Source: an uncultured Eubacterium sp. (lineage in GTDB: Bacteria; Bacillota; Clostridia; Lachnospirales; Lachnospiraceae). From it: a stretch of DNA of 64,000 bases. Positions 10,998 to 19,272 of this stretch are shown piece after piece (the stretch's first letter is position 1; each line of letters begins with the position of its first letter). A program made the translations under genes and the position numbers. The DNA is taken from assembly GCA_905235555.1 (NCBI GenBank), contig CAJOMD010000001.1:1-64000 (forward strand), read 5' to 3'. The notes beneath the pieces are model-generated. The model was not told the DNA's origin. It worked only from the letters and a program-made list of their open reading frames with translations, and did not search any database.

Positions 10998-11147
10998 TAT
11001 TAGTAAAAATAAGGAAAATTATTTAAAAATGTTAATAAATCACAAAAATCTATGTGATTTTTAAAATAATCTACTTATTTTGAATTAAAAAATCCTTTGG
11101 CTGAGGCTCCTGATTATAAAAAAATCATTGTATATAGTAAAAAGTCA

Positions 11148-11176
11148 TTGAAAAATATAGGAAAGTATGGTTTAAT
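11148..11176 (+). promoter_or_regulatory. Putative promoter of the rpmH operon
   Basis: TTGAAA (11148-11153) and TTTAAT (11171-11176) are separated by 17 bp, about 75 nt upstream of rpmH. The match is fair, not perfect. Confidence 0.45.
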
Positions 11177-11251
11177 TTATAACTAGCTACGAATTCTTAC
11201 ATTTATATAGTAAAGATGTTTTGCTATTAATAATGAAGGAGGTAAATTGTT

Positions 11252-11386
11252 ATGAAGATGACTTTTCAACCAAAGAAAAGACAAAGATCAAAAGAACATG
11301 GTTTTAGAAAAAGAATGAAAACTGCTGGTGGACGTAAAGTTTTAGCTTCAAGAAGAGCTAAAGGTAGAAAGAAGATATCAGCTTAA
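11252..11386 (+). CDS. rpmH: 50S ribosomal protein L34
   Basis: L34 is a small basic protein of the large ribosomal subunit. The 44-residue product reads [20 protein letters not shown] and ends GRKKISA, the standard L34 pattern. It is too short for the ORF track. The start follows AAGGAGG at ideal spacing. It is the first gene to the right of oriC, and a hairpin directly after its stop codon separates it from rnpA. Confidence 0.98.
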   Translation: MKMTFQPKKRQRSKEHGFRKRMKTAGGRKVLASRRAKGRKKISA

Positions 11387-11420
11387 GGTTGCATTCTTGG
11401 GAATGTGACCTTTTCTTTTT
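11387..11420 (+). terminator. Hairpin plus T-run between rpmH and rnpA (partial terminator)
   Basis: GGTTGCATTC pairs with GAATGTGACC (10 bp with two wobble pairs, 4-nt loop) and is followed by TTTTCTTTTT. It begins at the base after the rpmH stop. It probably attenuates read-through so that L34 is made in excess over RnpA. Confidence 0.65.
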
Positions 11421-11431
11421 GAGGGAGTATT

Positions 11432-11767
11432 ATGAAAAATTCTTTGAAAAAGAATGAGGACTTTAAGAAAGTCTTTGATGAAAAGAAGTCATGTGCTAAC
11501 AAGTATTTAATCTTGTACTACAAAAGAAACGAATTAGATGTTAACAGATTAGGTATCCAGGTAAGTAAAAAAGTAGGAAATAGTGTAGTGAGACATCGCC
11601 TAACAAGACTTATTCGTGAAAGTTATAGATTAAATGATAATAGTTTTAAGCACGGCTTAGATTTGGTAGTAATCGCAAGAAGCGATGCTAAGGGTAAAAC
11701 TTACAAAGAGATTGAAGATGCCCTACTTCATTTGGGCAAGCAATCACGTATTTTGTCTGAAAACTAG
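11432..11767 (+). CDS. rnpA: Ribonuclease P protein component
   Basis: RnpA assists the RNase P RNA in removing 5' leaders from pre-tRNAs. The 111 residues match the family, with the central basic motif VGNSVVRHRLTRLIRESYR in place of the classical RNR motif (Asn to His, Lys to Thr). The start follows GAGGGAG. It lies 45 bp after rpmH, as in nearly all bacteria. Confidence 0.95.
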   Translation: MKNSLKKNEDFKKVFDEKKSCANKYLILYYKRNELDVNRLGIQVSKKVGNSVVRHRLTRLIRESYRLNDNSFKHGLDLVVIARSDAKGKTYKEIEDALLHLGKQSRILSEN

Positions 11768-11894
11768 GTGGTAGTTTTTATATTCAAAATATAAGACTGA
11801 TTAAAAACCGGACGTAAAGAATCGGATAATCAGTAGCAAATTGAAAGATTTGCAAAGCAAGAAATTTGAAGATAAACCTTTTTGTATAGAAGAG

Positions 11895-12134
11895 ATGAAA
11901 GTTTTAAAAATGATAAAAAAAGGAATTAGCTTCCTTTTAATCGGATTAATAAAATTTTACAAAAAAGCGATATCACCATATACACGTAGTAAATGTAGAT
12001 ATATACCTACGTGCTCTTCTTATGCAATAGAGGCTATACAAAAATATGGACCGTTCAAAGGATCTAGATTAGCAATTAAAAGAATTGCAAGGTGTAATCC
12101 TTTGCACGAGGGTGGATACGACCCTGTTCCTTAA
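11895..12134 (+). CDS. yidD: Membrane protein insertion efficiency factor YidD
   Basis: YidD is a small membrane-associated protein that helps YidC-dependent insertion. The conserved block is [25 protein letters not shown] followed by [17 protein letters not shown], with the family cysteines. The ORF track starts at a TTG at 11841, which would add 18 untypical residues. I prefer ATG 11895 (79 residues); ATG 11910 is also possible because the family core begins near there. The stop is directly followed by the AAGGAGG of yidC, so the two are tightly linked. Confidence 0.9.
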   Translation: MKVLKMIKKGISFLLIGLIKFYKKAISPYTRSKCRYIPTCSSYAIEAIQKYGPFKGSRLAIKRIARCNPLHEGGYDPVP

Positions 12135-12145
12135 GGAGGTAAAAA

Positions 12146-13429
12146 TTGTTTTTATATAACAACCCATTAGTAAAAGGTTTAGCTAGTCTTATGGGATACA
12201 TTATGGAGGGAATCTACTTTATATTCTCTCAAATAGGAATTTTAAATATTGGGCTTTGTATTATTGTATTTACAATTGTAATTAGAATGTTCCTACTTCC
12301 AATGCAGGTTAAGCAACAAAAATTCTCAAAGCTTAATGCTATAATGTCACCAGAGATTAAAGCTATTCAAGAAAAATACAAAGGAAAAAAAGACCAGGAA
12401 TCTCAGATGGCACAACAAGCTGAGATTAAAGAAGTATATGCTAAGTATGGAACTTCTCCTACTGGCAGTTGTTTACAATTATTAATTCAAATGCCTATAC
12501 TTTTTGCTTTGTATGCAGTAATCAGAGATATTCCGCACTATGTTTCATCAGTACATCAATCATATGAGAAGTTTATCTATGGAATGAATGTGCAACAAGT
12601 AAAAGAATATTTCGGAACTAAGCCAATATTAGGAAAATATGTAAATGCAAAGCTCTCAGGACAAGATTTAGTAAAACCAAAATTTAAAGATCAACTAGAC
12701 AATTGTATTGCCGCTATGACCGGAACAAATTCCTCAGGAGCAACACTTAAACTAGCGCATGGGCATAAGCTACAAGATCTATTTGACGCAGTTCATGGTG
12801 CAGCCACAGAAGTAATTATTCAATTGAATAATTTTTTAGGGCTAAATGTAGGAAGTTCACCATCTGATAATATTGGTAATTTTAAAACTGCAGCCATTGG
12901 AATAATTATAGCGGGAATAGCTATCCCACTATTGTCAGGTATATTCCAGTTTATCAGTGTTCAATTAACAACAAGAATTAACAAAAATGCACAGGCTGCT
13001 GATGTGCCAGGAATGGGCGGATCAATGAAGATAATGAACTTCATTATGCCAATTTTTTCAATTTACATGTGTTATATTCTTCCAGTAGGTATCGGTATTT
13101 ACTGGTGTATTGGTTCACTTGTTATGATGGTACAACAGTTATGCATAAACAAATACCTAGACAAAAAGGGTATGGACGCAATCATTGAAGAGAACAGAAA
13201 GAAAGCTGCCAAGAAGGCTGAAAGAAAGAAAAATAAAAAAGGTATCTATAGAAATAATGTTATAGACGCAGCTCAGAACAAAGCAAAAGCTAAAGACGAA
13301 GGTGGAATGAGCGCAGCTGAAAAAGAAGCTAAGGTTCAAAAAGCTAAGGAGTCAGCAGCCAAGAAACAAGGATCTCTCGCGTCAAAAGCTAACTTAGTAA
13401 GCGACTTTAATAAGAAGAATAATAAGTAA
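12146..13429 (+). CDS. yidC: Membrane protein insertase YidC/OxaA
   Basis: This Sec-associated insertase integrates proteins into the cytoplasmic membrane. Conserved features are the first membrane segment with IVIRMFLLPMQVKQQ, the cytoplasmic loop rich in charged residues, and later segments LLSGIFQFISVQL and IYMCYILPVGIGIYW. At 427 residues it is much longer than the roughly 260-residue B. subtilis paralogues. Extra length comes from a hydrophilic insertion of about 100 residues (roughly 130-245) and a Lys-rich tail. The start is TTG, placed 5 nt after AAGGAGG. Confidence 0.93.
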   Translation: MFLYNNPLVKGLASLMGYIMEGIYFIFSQIGILNIGLCIIVFTIVIRMFLLPMQVKQQKFSKLNAIMSPEIKAIQEKYKGKKDQESQMAQQAEIKEVYAKYGTSPTGSCLQLLIQMPILFALYAVIRDIPHYVSSVHQSYEKFIYGMNVQQVKEYFGTKPILGKYVNAKLSGQDLVKPKFKDQLDNCIAAMTGTNSSGATLKLAHGHKLQDLFDAVHGAATEVIIQLNNFLGLNVGSSPSDNIGNFKTAAIGIIIAGIAIPLLSGIFQFISVQLTTRINKNAQAADVPGMGGSMKIMNFIMPIFSIYMCYILPVGIGIYWCIGSLVMMVQQLCINKYLDKKGMDAIIEENRKKAAKKAERKKNKKGIYRNNVIDAAQNKAKAKDEGGMSAAEKEAKVQKAKESAAKKQGSLASKANLVSDFNKKNNK

Positions 13430-13490
13430 TTAATAAACATTATCAATTAAAAACAATATTACGGATTGCCGTAAAGAATAGAGGTAAAAA

Positions 13491-14120
13491 ATGGATTTCA
13501 AAAATTTTGAAGGAAAAAATGTAGACGATGCTATCACTAATGCATGTCAGGAGTTAGGCATCACATCAGATAAGCTAGATTACGAAGTGGTGGAAGAAGG
13601 AGGAAGTGGCTTTCTAGGAATAGGAAAAAAGGCGGCTGTCATCAAGGCTAGAAAGAAAGGCGATGTAGACGAGATTGCAGCAGACTTCCTACACAAAGTA
13701 TTTGACGCAATGGATCTTACAGTAAAGCTTGATGTTAATGTGGAAGATCAAGAAAATGAGCAGACAATTAACATTGATATAGTGGGTGATGATATGGGAG
13801 TTTTGATTGGTAAGCGCGGTCAGACACTTGACTCACTTCAGTATCTTACAAGCTTGATTGTAAACAAGGAGTCAGATGATAAGTTTTCAAGAGTTAGACT
13901 TGATACAGAAAACTACAGAGAGAGAAGACAGCAGACTCTAGAAAATCTTGCAAAGAATATTGCTAAGAAAGTTAAGAGAATTAAAAAGCCAGTAGCGCTT
14001 GAGCCAATGAATCCTTATGAGAGAAGAATTATTCACTCAGCACTTCAGGATGACAAGTACTGCACTACTCGCAGTGAGGGCGAAGAGCCATACAGACATG
14101 TAGTAGTTGTTCTTAAATAA
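13491..14120 (+). CDS. khpB: RNA-binding protein KhpB/Jag (SpoIIIJ-associated)
   Basis: Jag/KhpB is an RNA-binding protein usually encoded beside yidC. The 209 residues contain an N-terminal Jag domain (FEGKNVDDAITNACQELG with GFLGIG), a KH domain with GKRGQTLDSLQYL near residue 109, and a C-terminal R3H domain (PMNPYERRIIHSALQD...TRSEGEEPYRHV). Start ATG follows AGAGG. A strong terminator ends the yidC-jag unit. Confidence 0.95.
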   Translation: MDFKNFEGKNVDDAITNACQELGITSDKLDYEVVEEGGSGFLGIGKKAAVIKARKKGDVDEIAADFLHKVFDAMDLTVKLDVNVEDQENEQTINIDIVGDDMGVLIGKRGQTLDSLQYLTSLIVNKESDDKFSRVRLDTENYRERRQQTLENLAKNIAKKVKRIKKPVALEPMNPYERRIIHSALQDDKYCTTRSEGEEPYRHVVVVLK

Positions 14121-14135
14121 TTAGAAACAAATCAG

Positions 14136-14168
14136 AAAAAGAACTAGAGAATTTCTAGTTCTTTTTTT
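14136..14168 (+). terminator. Intrinsic terminator after jag
   Basis: AAAAAGAACTAGA pairs perfectly over 13 bp with TCTAGTTCTTTTT, with a 5-nt loop and further T residues. It lies 15 bp after the jag stop. Confidence 0.9.
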
Positions 14169-14204
14169 GTGTGCAATTCTCATATACTATTCTTTTTGTT
14201 ATTG

Positions 14205-14213
14205 TGTTATAAT
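14205..14213 (+). promoter_or_regulatory. Extended -10 promoter for mnmE
   Basis: TGTTATAAT (extended -10 with perfect TATAAT) lies 25 bp before the mnmE start, with no clear -35. An almost identical sequence, ATTGTGTTATAAT, precedes mnmG. Confidence 0.6.
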
Positions 14214-14238
14214 TCTTTCAGAAAAAGAGGACATATTT

Positions 14239-15612
14239 ATGACTTACGAAACTATAGCAGCTATCTCTACTGCCCCAGGCTCTTCGGGTATTGGAATTAT
14301 TCGAGTGAGCGGTGAAGATGCAATAGAAATTGCTGACAAAGTATTTAAATCATATAAAGATATAAAACTAGCCGATGTGGATACACATACAGCTCATTTT
14401 GGTTGCATAAAAGATGGAGACAAAGTAATAGACGAAGTTTTAGTGTTAGTGATGAAAGACGGAAAGTCCTTCACAGGAGAAAACACTGTTGAGATTAACT
14501 GCCACGGTGGAATGCTAATCTTAACTAAGGTCTTAGACTTAGTTATCAAAGCAGGTGCTAGACCTGCAGAGCCAGGTGAATTTACAAAGAGAGCTTTCTT
14601 GAATGGAAAGATGGATTTGTCACAAGCCGAGGCTGTTATGGATTTGATTAATGCAAAAAATGATTTTGCACACTCTTCTGCTGTTAAGCAATTAAAAGGA
14701 AATGTATCAGACAAGATTAAGGAACTTCGCGCAGAAATCATTTATCATATTGCTTTTATTGAGTCTGCATTGGACGACCCAGAACACATCAGCATTGATG
14801 GATATTCTAAAAAAATAAAGGATGCTGTAGAAAAAGAGTTAAAAGAAATTAAGAAACTAATTGATAGTTTTGATAACGGTCGCGTGGCTAAAGAAGGAAT
14901 AAAGACTGTAATTTTAGGAAAGCCTAATGCTGGAAAGTCTTCTCTTCTCAACTTGTTGCTTGGCGAGGAACGTGCTATTGTTACAGAGATAGAAGGTACT
15001 ACTAGGGACACTTTGGAAGAGTATATAAACTTTAACGGCCTTAGTCTTAACATAGTAGATACTGCTGGTATTCGAGAGTCCGACGATAAAGTTGAGCAGA
15101 TAGGTGTTGAGAAAGCGAAAGAGATGGCTGAAGATGCCGACCTAATTTTATATGTGGTGGATGGCCAAAAAGATTTGGACGAGAACGACAAGCAAATCAT
15201 TGATATTATAAAAGATAAGCAAGCAATCGTTTTGGTGAACAAAACCGACCTTGATATGACAGTTAATATAGAAGAAATAAAATCTTTGTCGGGGCTTGAT
15301 GTTATACTCTTCTCCGCTAAAGAAGGAACTGGTCTTGATAAGCTAGAGAAAGATATTCGTCAGAAATTCTACGAGGGTAAAGTTACATTAAATGATCAAG
15401 TCTACATTACAAATGCCCGCCACAAAGAATGCTTAGACGCAGCGTACAAGAGCTTAGAAAATGTTTTAGATTCAGTGAGCAAAGATTTGCCGGAGGACTT
15501 CTACTCTATAGATTTGATGGACGCTTACGAGAAGTTAGGACTTATTATTGGAGAGAGTGTGGAGGATGATTTAGCGAACGAGATTTTCTCAAAGTTCTGT
15601 ATGGGGAAATAA
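14239..15612 (+). CDS. mnmE: tRNA modification GTPase MnmE
   Basis: MnmE works with MnmG to install the 5-carboxymethylaminomethyl group on wobble uridine 34 of certain tRNAs. The N-terminal folate-binding domain starts MTYETIAAISTAPGSSGIGIIRVSG. The inserted GTPase domain has GKPNAGKSSLLN, DTAGIRES and NKTD. The C-terminal Cys motif is FCMGK. I chose ATG 14239 (457 residues) after AGAGG; the longer ORF-track start at 14167 would begin inside the preceding terminator and add 24 untypical residues. Confidence 0.96.
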   Translation: MTYETIAAISTAPGSSGIGIIRVSGEDAIEIADKVFKSYKDIKLADVDTHTAHFGCIKDGDKVIDEVLVLVMKDGKSFTGENTVEINCHGGMLILTKVLDLVIKAGARPAEPGEFTKRAFLNGKMDLSQAEAVMDLINAKNDFAHSSAVKQLKGNVSDKIKELRAEIIYHIAFIESALDDPEHISIDGYSKKIKDAVEKELKEIKKLIDSFDNGRVAKEGIKTVILGKPNAGKSSLLNLLLGEERAIVTEIEGTTRDTLEEYINFNGLSLNIVDTAGIRESDDKVEQIGVEKAKEMAEDADLILYVVDGQKDLDENDKQIIDIIKDKQAIVLVNKTDLDMTVNIEEIKSLSGLDVILFSAKEGTGLDKLEKDIRQKFYEGKVTLNDQVYITNARHKECLDAAYKSLENVLDSVSKDLPEDFYSIDLMDAYEKLGLIIGESVEDDLANEIFSKFCMGK

Positions 15613-15689
15613 AATTTTCTCGAAGTTTTCATTGGAAATAAAAATCTATAGAAGTATTTAAGAAAAATTATTTTAATAATATAATGTAT

Positions 15690-15733
15690 AAAAAAGAAAT
15701 TGTGTTATAATCTTATAGCATAATTTCTTTTTT
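15690..15733 (+). promoter_or_regulatory. mnmG promoter inside a 12-bp inverted repeat
   Basis: An extended -10, TGTTATAAT (15703-15711), is flanked by a perfect 12-bp inverted repeat, AAAAAAGAAATT (15690-15701) and AATTTCTTTTTT (15722-15733). On a transcript arriving from mnmE the repeat would form a stem followed by Us, so the same DNA could end mnmE transcription and start mnmG transcription. Confidence 0.55.
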
Positions 15734-15745
15734 TAGGAGAAACAT

Positions 15746-17620
15746 ATGGGCAAAGTTGTGGAACAACATGATGTCGTGATTGTGGGTGCGGGCCATGCTG
15801 GATGTGAAGCAGCGCTTGCTTCTGCACGACTTGGAATGGACACTATCGTTTTTACTATCAGTATCGATAGTGTTGCTTTGATGCCATGCAATCCTAATAT
15901 TGGTGGAACATCTAAGGGACACTTAGTGCGCGAGGTAGATGCGCTAGGTGGCGAGATGGGAAAAAATATTGATAAGACCTTTATTCAGTCTAAGATGTTA
16001 AACAAATCTAAGGGCCCTGCTGTTCACTCACTTCGTGCTCAAGCAGACAAGCATGACTACACAAAAGAAATGCGCAAAACCCTAGAAAATACGGACAATT
16101 TAACAATCAAGCAGGCCGAAGTTTCAGATATATTAGTGGAAGATGGTATAATAAAAGGCGTTAAGACTACTACTGGAGCTATTTATTATGCGAAGTCTGT
16201 GGTGTTAGCGACAGGTGTTTATTTAAAAGCTAAATGTATCCACGGCGATGTTTGCCAGGAGACTGGTCCCAATGGTTTGGCGGCAGCGAGTTTCCTAACG
16301 CAGTCACTGATAGATAATGGAATAGAGATGAGAAGATTTAAGACAGGAACTCCTGCCCGCGTGGATAAGAGGACTGTCGACTTTAGCAAGATGGAGGAGC
16401 AATTTGGCGATGAACGAATTGTGCCATTTTCATTTACTACTGATCCAGAAAGCATCCAGAAAGACCAAGTGTCTTGCTGGCTCACATATACTAACGAAGA
16501 GACGCACGAGATTATAAAAGAAAACATCGAGCGCTCTCCCCTATTTTCAGGGATGATAGAGGGAACAGGCCCTAGGTACTGCCCTTCTATCGAGGACAAA
16601 GTGGTTAAGTTTGCAGATAAAAATAGACATCAGGTTTTCATTGAACCTGAGGGATTATATACAAATGAAATGTACTTGGGTGGAATGTCATCTTCTTTGC
16701 CGGAGGATGTTCAGTATGCGATGTACCATACTGTGCCGGGCTTGGAGAATGCGAAGATTGTACGTAACGCATATGCCATCGAGTACGACTGTATTGAGTA
16801 TGGACAGTTGCTTCCAGACCTAGAGTTTAAGGCAGTTAAAGGGCTGTTCAGCGCAGGACAATTTAACGGAAGTTCAGGCTACGAGGAGGCTGCGGCGCAG
16901 GGAATCGTGGCAGGAATAAATGCGGTTAAATATGCTAAAGGTGAAGAGACCTTGGTCATTGATAGATCCGTGGGTTACATAGGCGTGTTGATAGACGACC
17001 TTGTGACAAAAGAAAGTCATGAGCCATACAGAATGATGACTTCGCGCGCAGAGTATAGACTCTTGCTTCGTCAAGACAATGCGGACTTGAGACTTACTCC
17101 ACTCGGATATGAAGTAGGACTTATTTCTAAAGAGCGGTATGATTCTGTGGTGGCAAAGGAAAAAGCAATTGATAAAGAAATCGCTAGGTTGGAAGAAACA
17201 TATGTGGGAGCAAACAAGAAAGTGCAAAAAGTTTTAGAAAAACTAGAAAGCACTACTTTAAAGACTGCTACTTCTTTGGCAGAGCTAGTTAGAAGACCAG
17301 AACTTGATTATGAGAAGATAAAAGAGTTAGATATAGAGCGCTCAGAGCTTCCAGAAGATGTTAAGGAGCAGGTAAACATCAATATAAAGTATTCTGGATA
17401 CATTGAGAGACAGAAAAAACAAGTTGAAAACTTTAAAAAGATAGAAAGTAAAAAAATCCCAGAGAATTTAGATTACGATAAGATAAGTAGTCTTCGAATA
17501 GAAGCTAGACAAAAACTTCAACAATATAGGCCAATAAATATTGGACAAGCATCAAGAATATCTGGAGTTTCTCCTGCAGACATTTCTGTGCTACTTATTT
17601 ATATGGAACAGAACAGATAA
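15746..17620 (+). CDS. mnmG: tRNA uridine-5-carboxymethylaminomethyl modification enzyme MnmG
   Basis: MnmG (GidA) is the FAD-dependent partner of MnmE in wobble-uridine modification. The FAD-binding motif is [18 protein letters not shown] near residues 14-31, and [24 protein letters not shown] is the family signature. The C-terminal helical domain interacts with MnmE. Length is 624 residues, as expected. The start follows TAGGAGA and the gene lies 133 bp after mnmE. Confidence 0.97.
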   Translation: MGKVVEQHDVVIVGAGHAGCEAALASARLGMDTIVFTISIDSVALMPCNPNIGGTSKGHLVREVDALGGEMGKNIDKTFIQSKMLNKSKGPAVHSLRAQADKHDYTKEMRKTLENTDNLTIKQAEVSDILVEDGIIKGVKTTTGAIYYAKSVVLATGVYLKAKCIHGDVCQETGPNGLAAASFLTQSLIDNGIEMRRFKTGTPARVDKRTVDFSKMEEQFGDERIVPFSFTTDPESIQKDQVSCWLTYTNEETHEIIKENIERSPLFSGMIEGTGPRYCPSIEDKVVKFADKNRHQVFIEPEGLYTNEMYLGGMSSSLPEDVQYAMYHTVPGLENAKIVRNAYAIEYDCIEYGQLLPDLEFKAVKGLFSAGQFNGSSGYEEAAAQGIVAGINAVKYAKGEETLVIDRSVGYIGVLIDDLVTKESHEPYRMMTSRAEYRLLLRQDNADLRLTPLGYEVGLISKERYDSVVAKEKAIDKEIARLEETYVGANKKVQKVLEKLESTTLKTATSLAELVRRPELDYEKIKELDIERSELPEDVKEQVNINIKYSGYIERQKKQVENFKKIESKKIPENLDYDKISSLRIEARQKLQQYRPINIGQASRISGVSPADISVLLIYMEQNR

Positions 17621-17635
17621 ATTTTTACTCTAAAG

Positions 17636-17690
17636 TTATGTAAACCGTTTAATTTTTAACAATAGGCAAAGTCATAATATTATGTAAACC
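17636..17690 (+). repeat. Two TTATGTAAACC motifs upstream of rsmG
   Basis: TTATGTAAACC occurs at 17636-17646 and 17680-17690, in the same orientation and 44 bp apart, close to four helical turns. They fill the mnmG-rsmG spacer. The same word recurs at the parA/parB junction, after the DUF4446 gene and upstream of the tagG-like gene. Confidence 0.6.
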
Positions 17691-17707
17691 AAGAGAGGTT
17701 CTGAAAA

Positions 17708-18427
17708 GTGGATAAAATAGGGCTTTTAGAGAAAATCCTAAAAAAACTAAATATTTCTATAGACGAGGACCAAAAACAAAAATTCTCTGACTACTACTCT
17801 CTTCTTATCAAAAAAAATAAGGTCATGAATTTGACCAGAATTACAGATGAAGAAGAATTTATAGTTAAGCATTTTGCGGACAGCTTGATAATTAATAAAG
17901 TGATCGAAATGGAAAATATAGATAGTTTGATTGATGTAGGAACTGGAGCAGGTTTTCCAGGGATTCCTATCAAAATAATCTATCCAAATATAAAGGTGAC
18001 ATTATTAGATTCTTTAGAAAAAAGAGTTGAATTTCTAAAGGAAGTAATTGATCAATTAGAGTTAGAAGGCATAGAAGCCATTCATGGACGCGCGGAAGAT
18101 TTAGGGCAGAATGAAAACTATAGGGAAAAATATGATTTGTGTGTTTCTAGAGCTGTGGCAAACTTATCAGTATTATCGGAATACTGCATTCCATTTGTGA
18201 AGAGACAGGGGGTGTTTGTGAGTTATAAGGCCGAGGGTTCTGATGAAGAAATTTATGCAGCTAGAACAGTTATAGAGATTTTGGGCGCCGGACTTAATAG
18301 TGTTTGCACAGAACAGATTCCAGAGACAGATATTAATAGACAATTTGCAATTATAAAGAAAATTTCTAAGACTAATGTTAAATACCCTAGAAAAGCTGGA
18401 AAGCCTTCAAAGAAACCGTTGAAATAA
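17708..18427 (+). CDS. rsmG: 16S rRNA m7G527 methyltransferase RsmG
   Basis: RsmG (GidB) uses S-adenosylmethionine to methylate G527 of 16S rRNA. The SAM-binding glycine motif is IDVGTGAGFPGIPIKI near residues 77-92, and SRAVANLSVLSEYC follows. The 239-residue length is standard. The start is GTG at 17708 behind AGAGAGG; no ATG fits the expected N-terminus. A Lys-rich tail (YPRKAGKPSKKPLK) ends the protein. Position between mnmG and parA is conserved in firmicutes. Confidence 0.95.
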   Translation: MDKIGLLEKILKKLNISIDEDQKQKFSDYYSLLIKKNKVMNLTRITDEEEFIVKHFADSLIINKVIEMENIDSLIDVGTGAGFPGIPIKIIYPNIKVTLLDSLEKRVEFLKEVIDQLELEGIEAIHGRAEDLGQNENYREKYDLCVSRAVANLSVLSEYCIPFVKRQGVFVSYKAEGSDEEIYAARTVIEILGAGLNSVCTEQIPETDINRQFAIIKKISKTNVKYPRKAGKPSKKPLK

Positions 18428-18542
18428 TATAAATGTAAATTTACAATAGTAAGAAGAAATTGATTCGAACTTTACAAAAAAAGAGCGCATGAGATCAAAG
18501 AGTGATTTATAATATAGTAAGAAAATACGTTGAGGAAAAAAT

Positions 18543-19043
18543 ATGATTAAGAAGTATTTAAAACACAGAAAAAAATTGTTAGAAAATGAAATAGAAAAGA
18601 TCGAAGAATTATCTGAGATGAGCCAGGTATCTATTAAGCAGATTGATGCGCAGATAAACAATCTTAAGAATGAGATTGATGAGAGTTCGGAAATGTTGTC
18701 AGTTAGTGTGAGAAATAACATATCTAAAAAAGCGGAAGAAGTTGAACATATGGAGCTTAGCAAAAAAGATACATATAATCAGCTTGACAAGTACGCAAAT
18801 GAGATAGCTGAAAAAATGAAAGAAATAAAAACTATCAACGAATGCTTAAATCAATTAGATGGCGAAAATGTTTCACATGAAACATTTAAAAGAACTCCAG
18901 CAGAGCAAGTTTCGGTGAGTAGCCAAACGGAAAGAGCTATCGACCAAAGTTTAAAAACAAAATTAAATTTCTGCAAAGGGCTAGTTGGAGTTGATGATAT
19001 TAGAGTTAAGATGGAACTGGAAGAAATAATTAAAGGTTTATAG
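18543..19043 (+). CDS. Hypothetical coiled-coil protein carrying a parS site
   Basis: I do not recognise a family for this 166-residue protein. Residues 1-110 are rich in Glu, Lys, Leu and Ile with heptad-like spacing and no prolines, so a long coiled coil is likely; there is no signal peptide or membrane segment. Codons for NVSHETF at 18867-18887 contain a parS-like sequence. It lies between rsmG and parA, where it could be a cytoplasmic accessory to chromosome organisation, but that is inference from position. Its start ATG follows TGAGGAA. Confidence 0.7.
   Translation: MIKKYLKHRKKLLENEIEKIEELSEMSQVSIKQIDAQINNLKNEIDESSEMLSVSVRNNISKKAEEVEHMELSKKDTYNQLDKYANEIAEKMKEIKTINECLNQLDGENVSHETFKRTPAEQVSVSSQTERAIDQSLKTKLNFCKGLVGVDDIRVKMELEEIIKGL
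18869..18884. other. parS: parS site 1 (one mismatch, intragenic)
   Basis: TGTTTCACATGAAACA differs from the consensus TGTTTCACGTGAAACA at one central position. It lies inside the coding region of the coiled-coil protein. ParB spreads from such sites to form the origin-partition complex. Confidence 0.8.
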
Positions 19044-19063
19044 AAAAGCAAATATAACACAAG

Positions 19064-19097
19064 AAAGATATGTTTCACGTGAAACATATCTTTTTTT
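19064..19097. other. parS: parS site 2 embedded in a 30-bp palindrome with T-run
   Basis: The exact parS TGTTTCACGTGAAACA is at 19071-19086. Flanks AAAGATA and TATCTTT extend the symmetry to a perfect 30-bp palindrome (19064-19093), followed by TTTT. It would also act as an intrinsic terminator for the upstream coiled-coil gene, 20 bp after its stop. Confidence 0.92.
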
Positions 19098-19105
19098 GTG
19101 AAAAA

Positions 19106-19121
19106 TGTTTCACGTGAAACA
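19106..19121. other. parS: parS site 3 (exact)
   Basis: An exact TGTTTCACGTGAAACA lies 35 bp from site 2 and about 150 bp upstream of parA. Three sites within 260 bp mark the locus as a chromosomal partition centre. Confidence 0.95.
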
Positions 19122-19272
19122 TCGTTTCTATTATTTTTTATGAGAATAGATAATGGGAGTGTTTTACAAAGTCAAATATAAATATAGAAACTATTTTTGC
19201 ATATTTATATAGAAATAAATCATTCGGTGTGATAAAATATGTAATTGGAAACACAGAGATTCGAGGTACAAA

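Larger units (their letters stand above)
10678..11251. other. oriC: Probable oriC, dnaA-rpmH spacer
   Basis: This 574-bp AT-rich spacer lies where leftward and rightward gene sets diverge, and dnaA is adjacent. TTATTGACA occurs at 10872-10880 and 10946-10954, with TTATTAACA at 10935-10943 in the same orientation. TTATGTAAA occurs at 10978-10986 and 10988-10996 on the plus strand and at 10810-10818 on the minus strand. AAATCACA (11037-11044) forms an inverted pair with TGTGATTT (11053-11060). No TTATNCACA box is seen. The unwinding element is probably in the AT-rich tract near 10850-11040; its exact site is unknown. Confidence 0.8.

Noticed and set aside
14745-15242. 165-aa minus-strand ORF inside mnmE
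   Set aside because: Shadow of mnmE with Ser- and Leu-rich low-complexity composition typical of antisense frames; no ribosome site.
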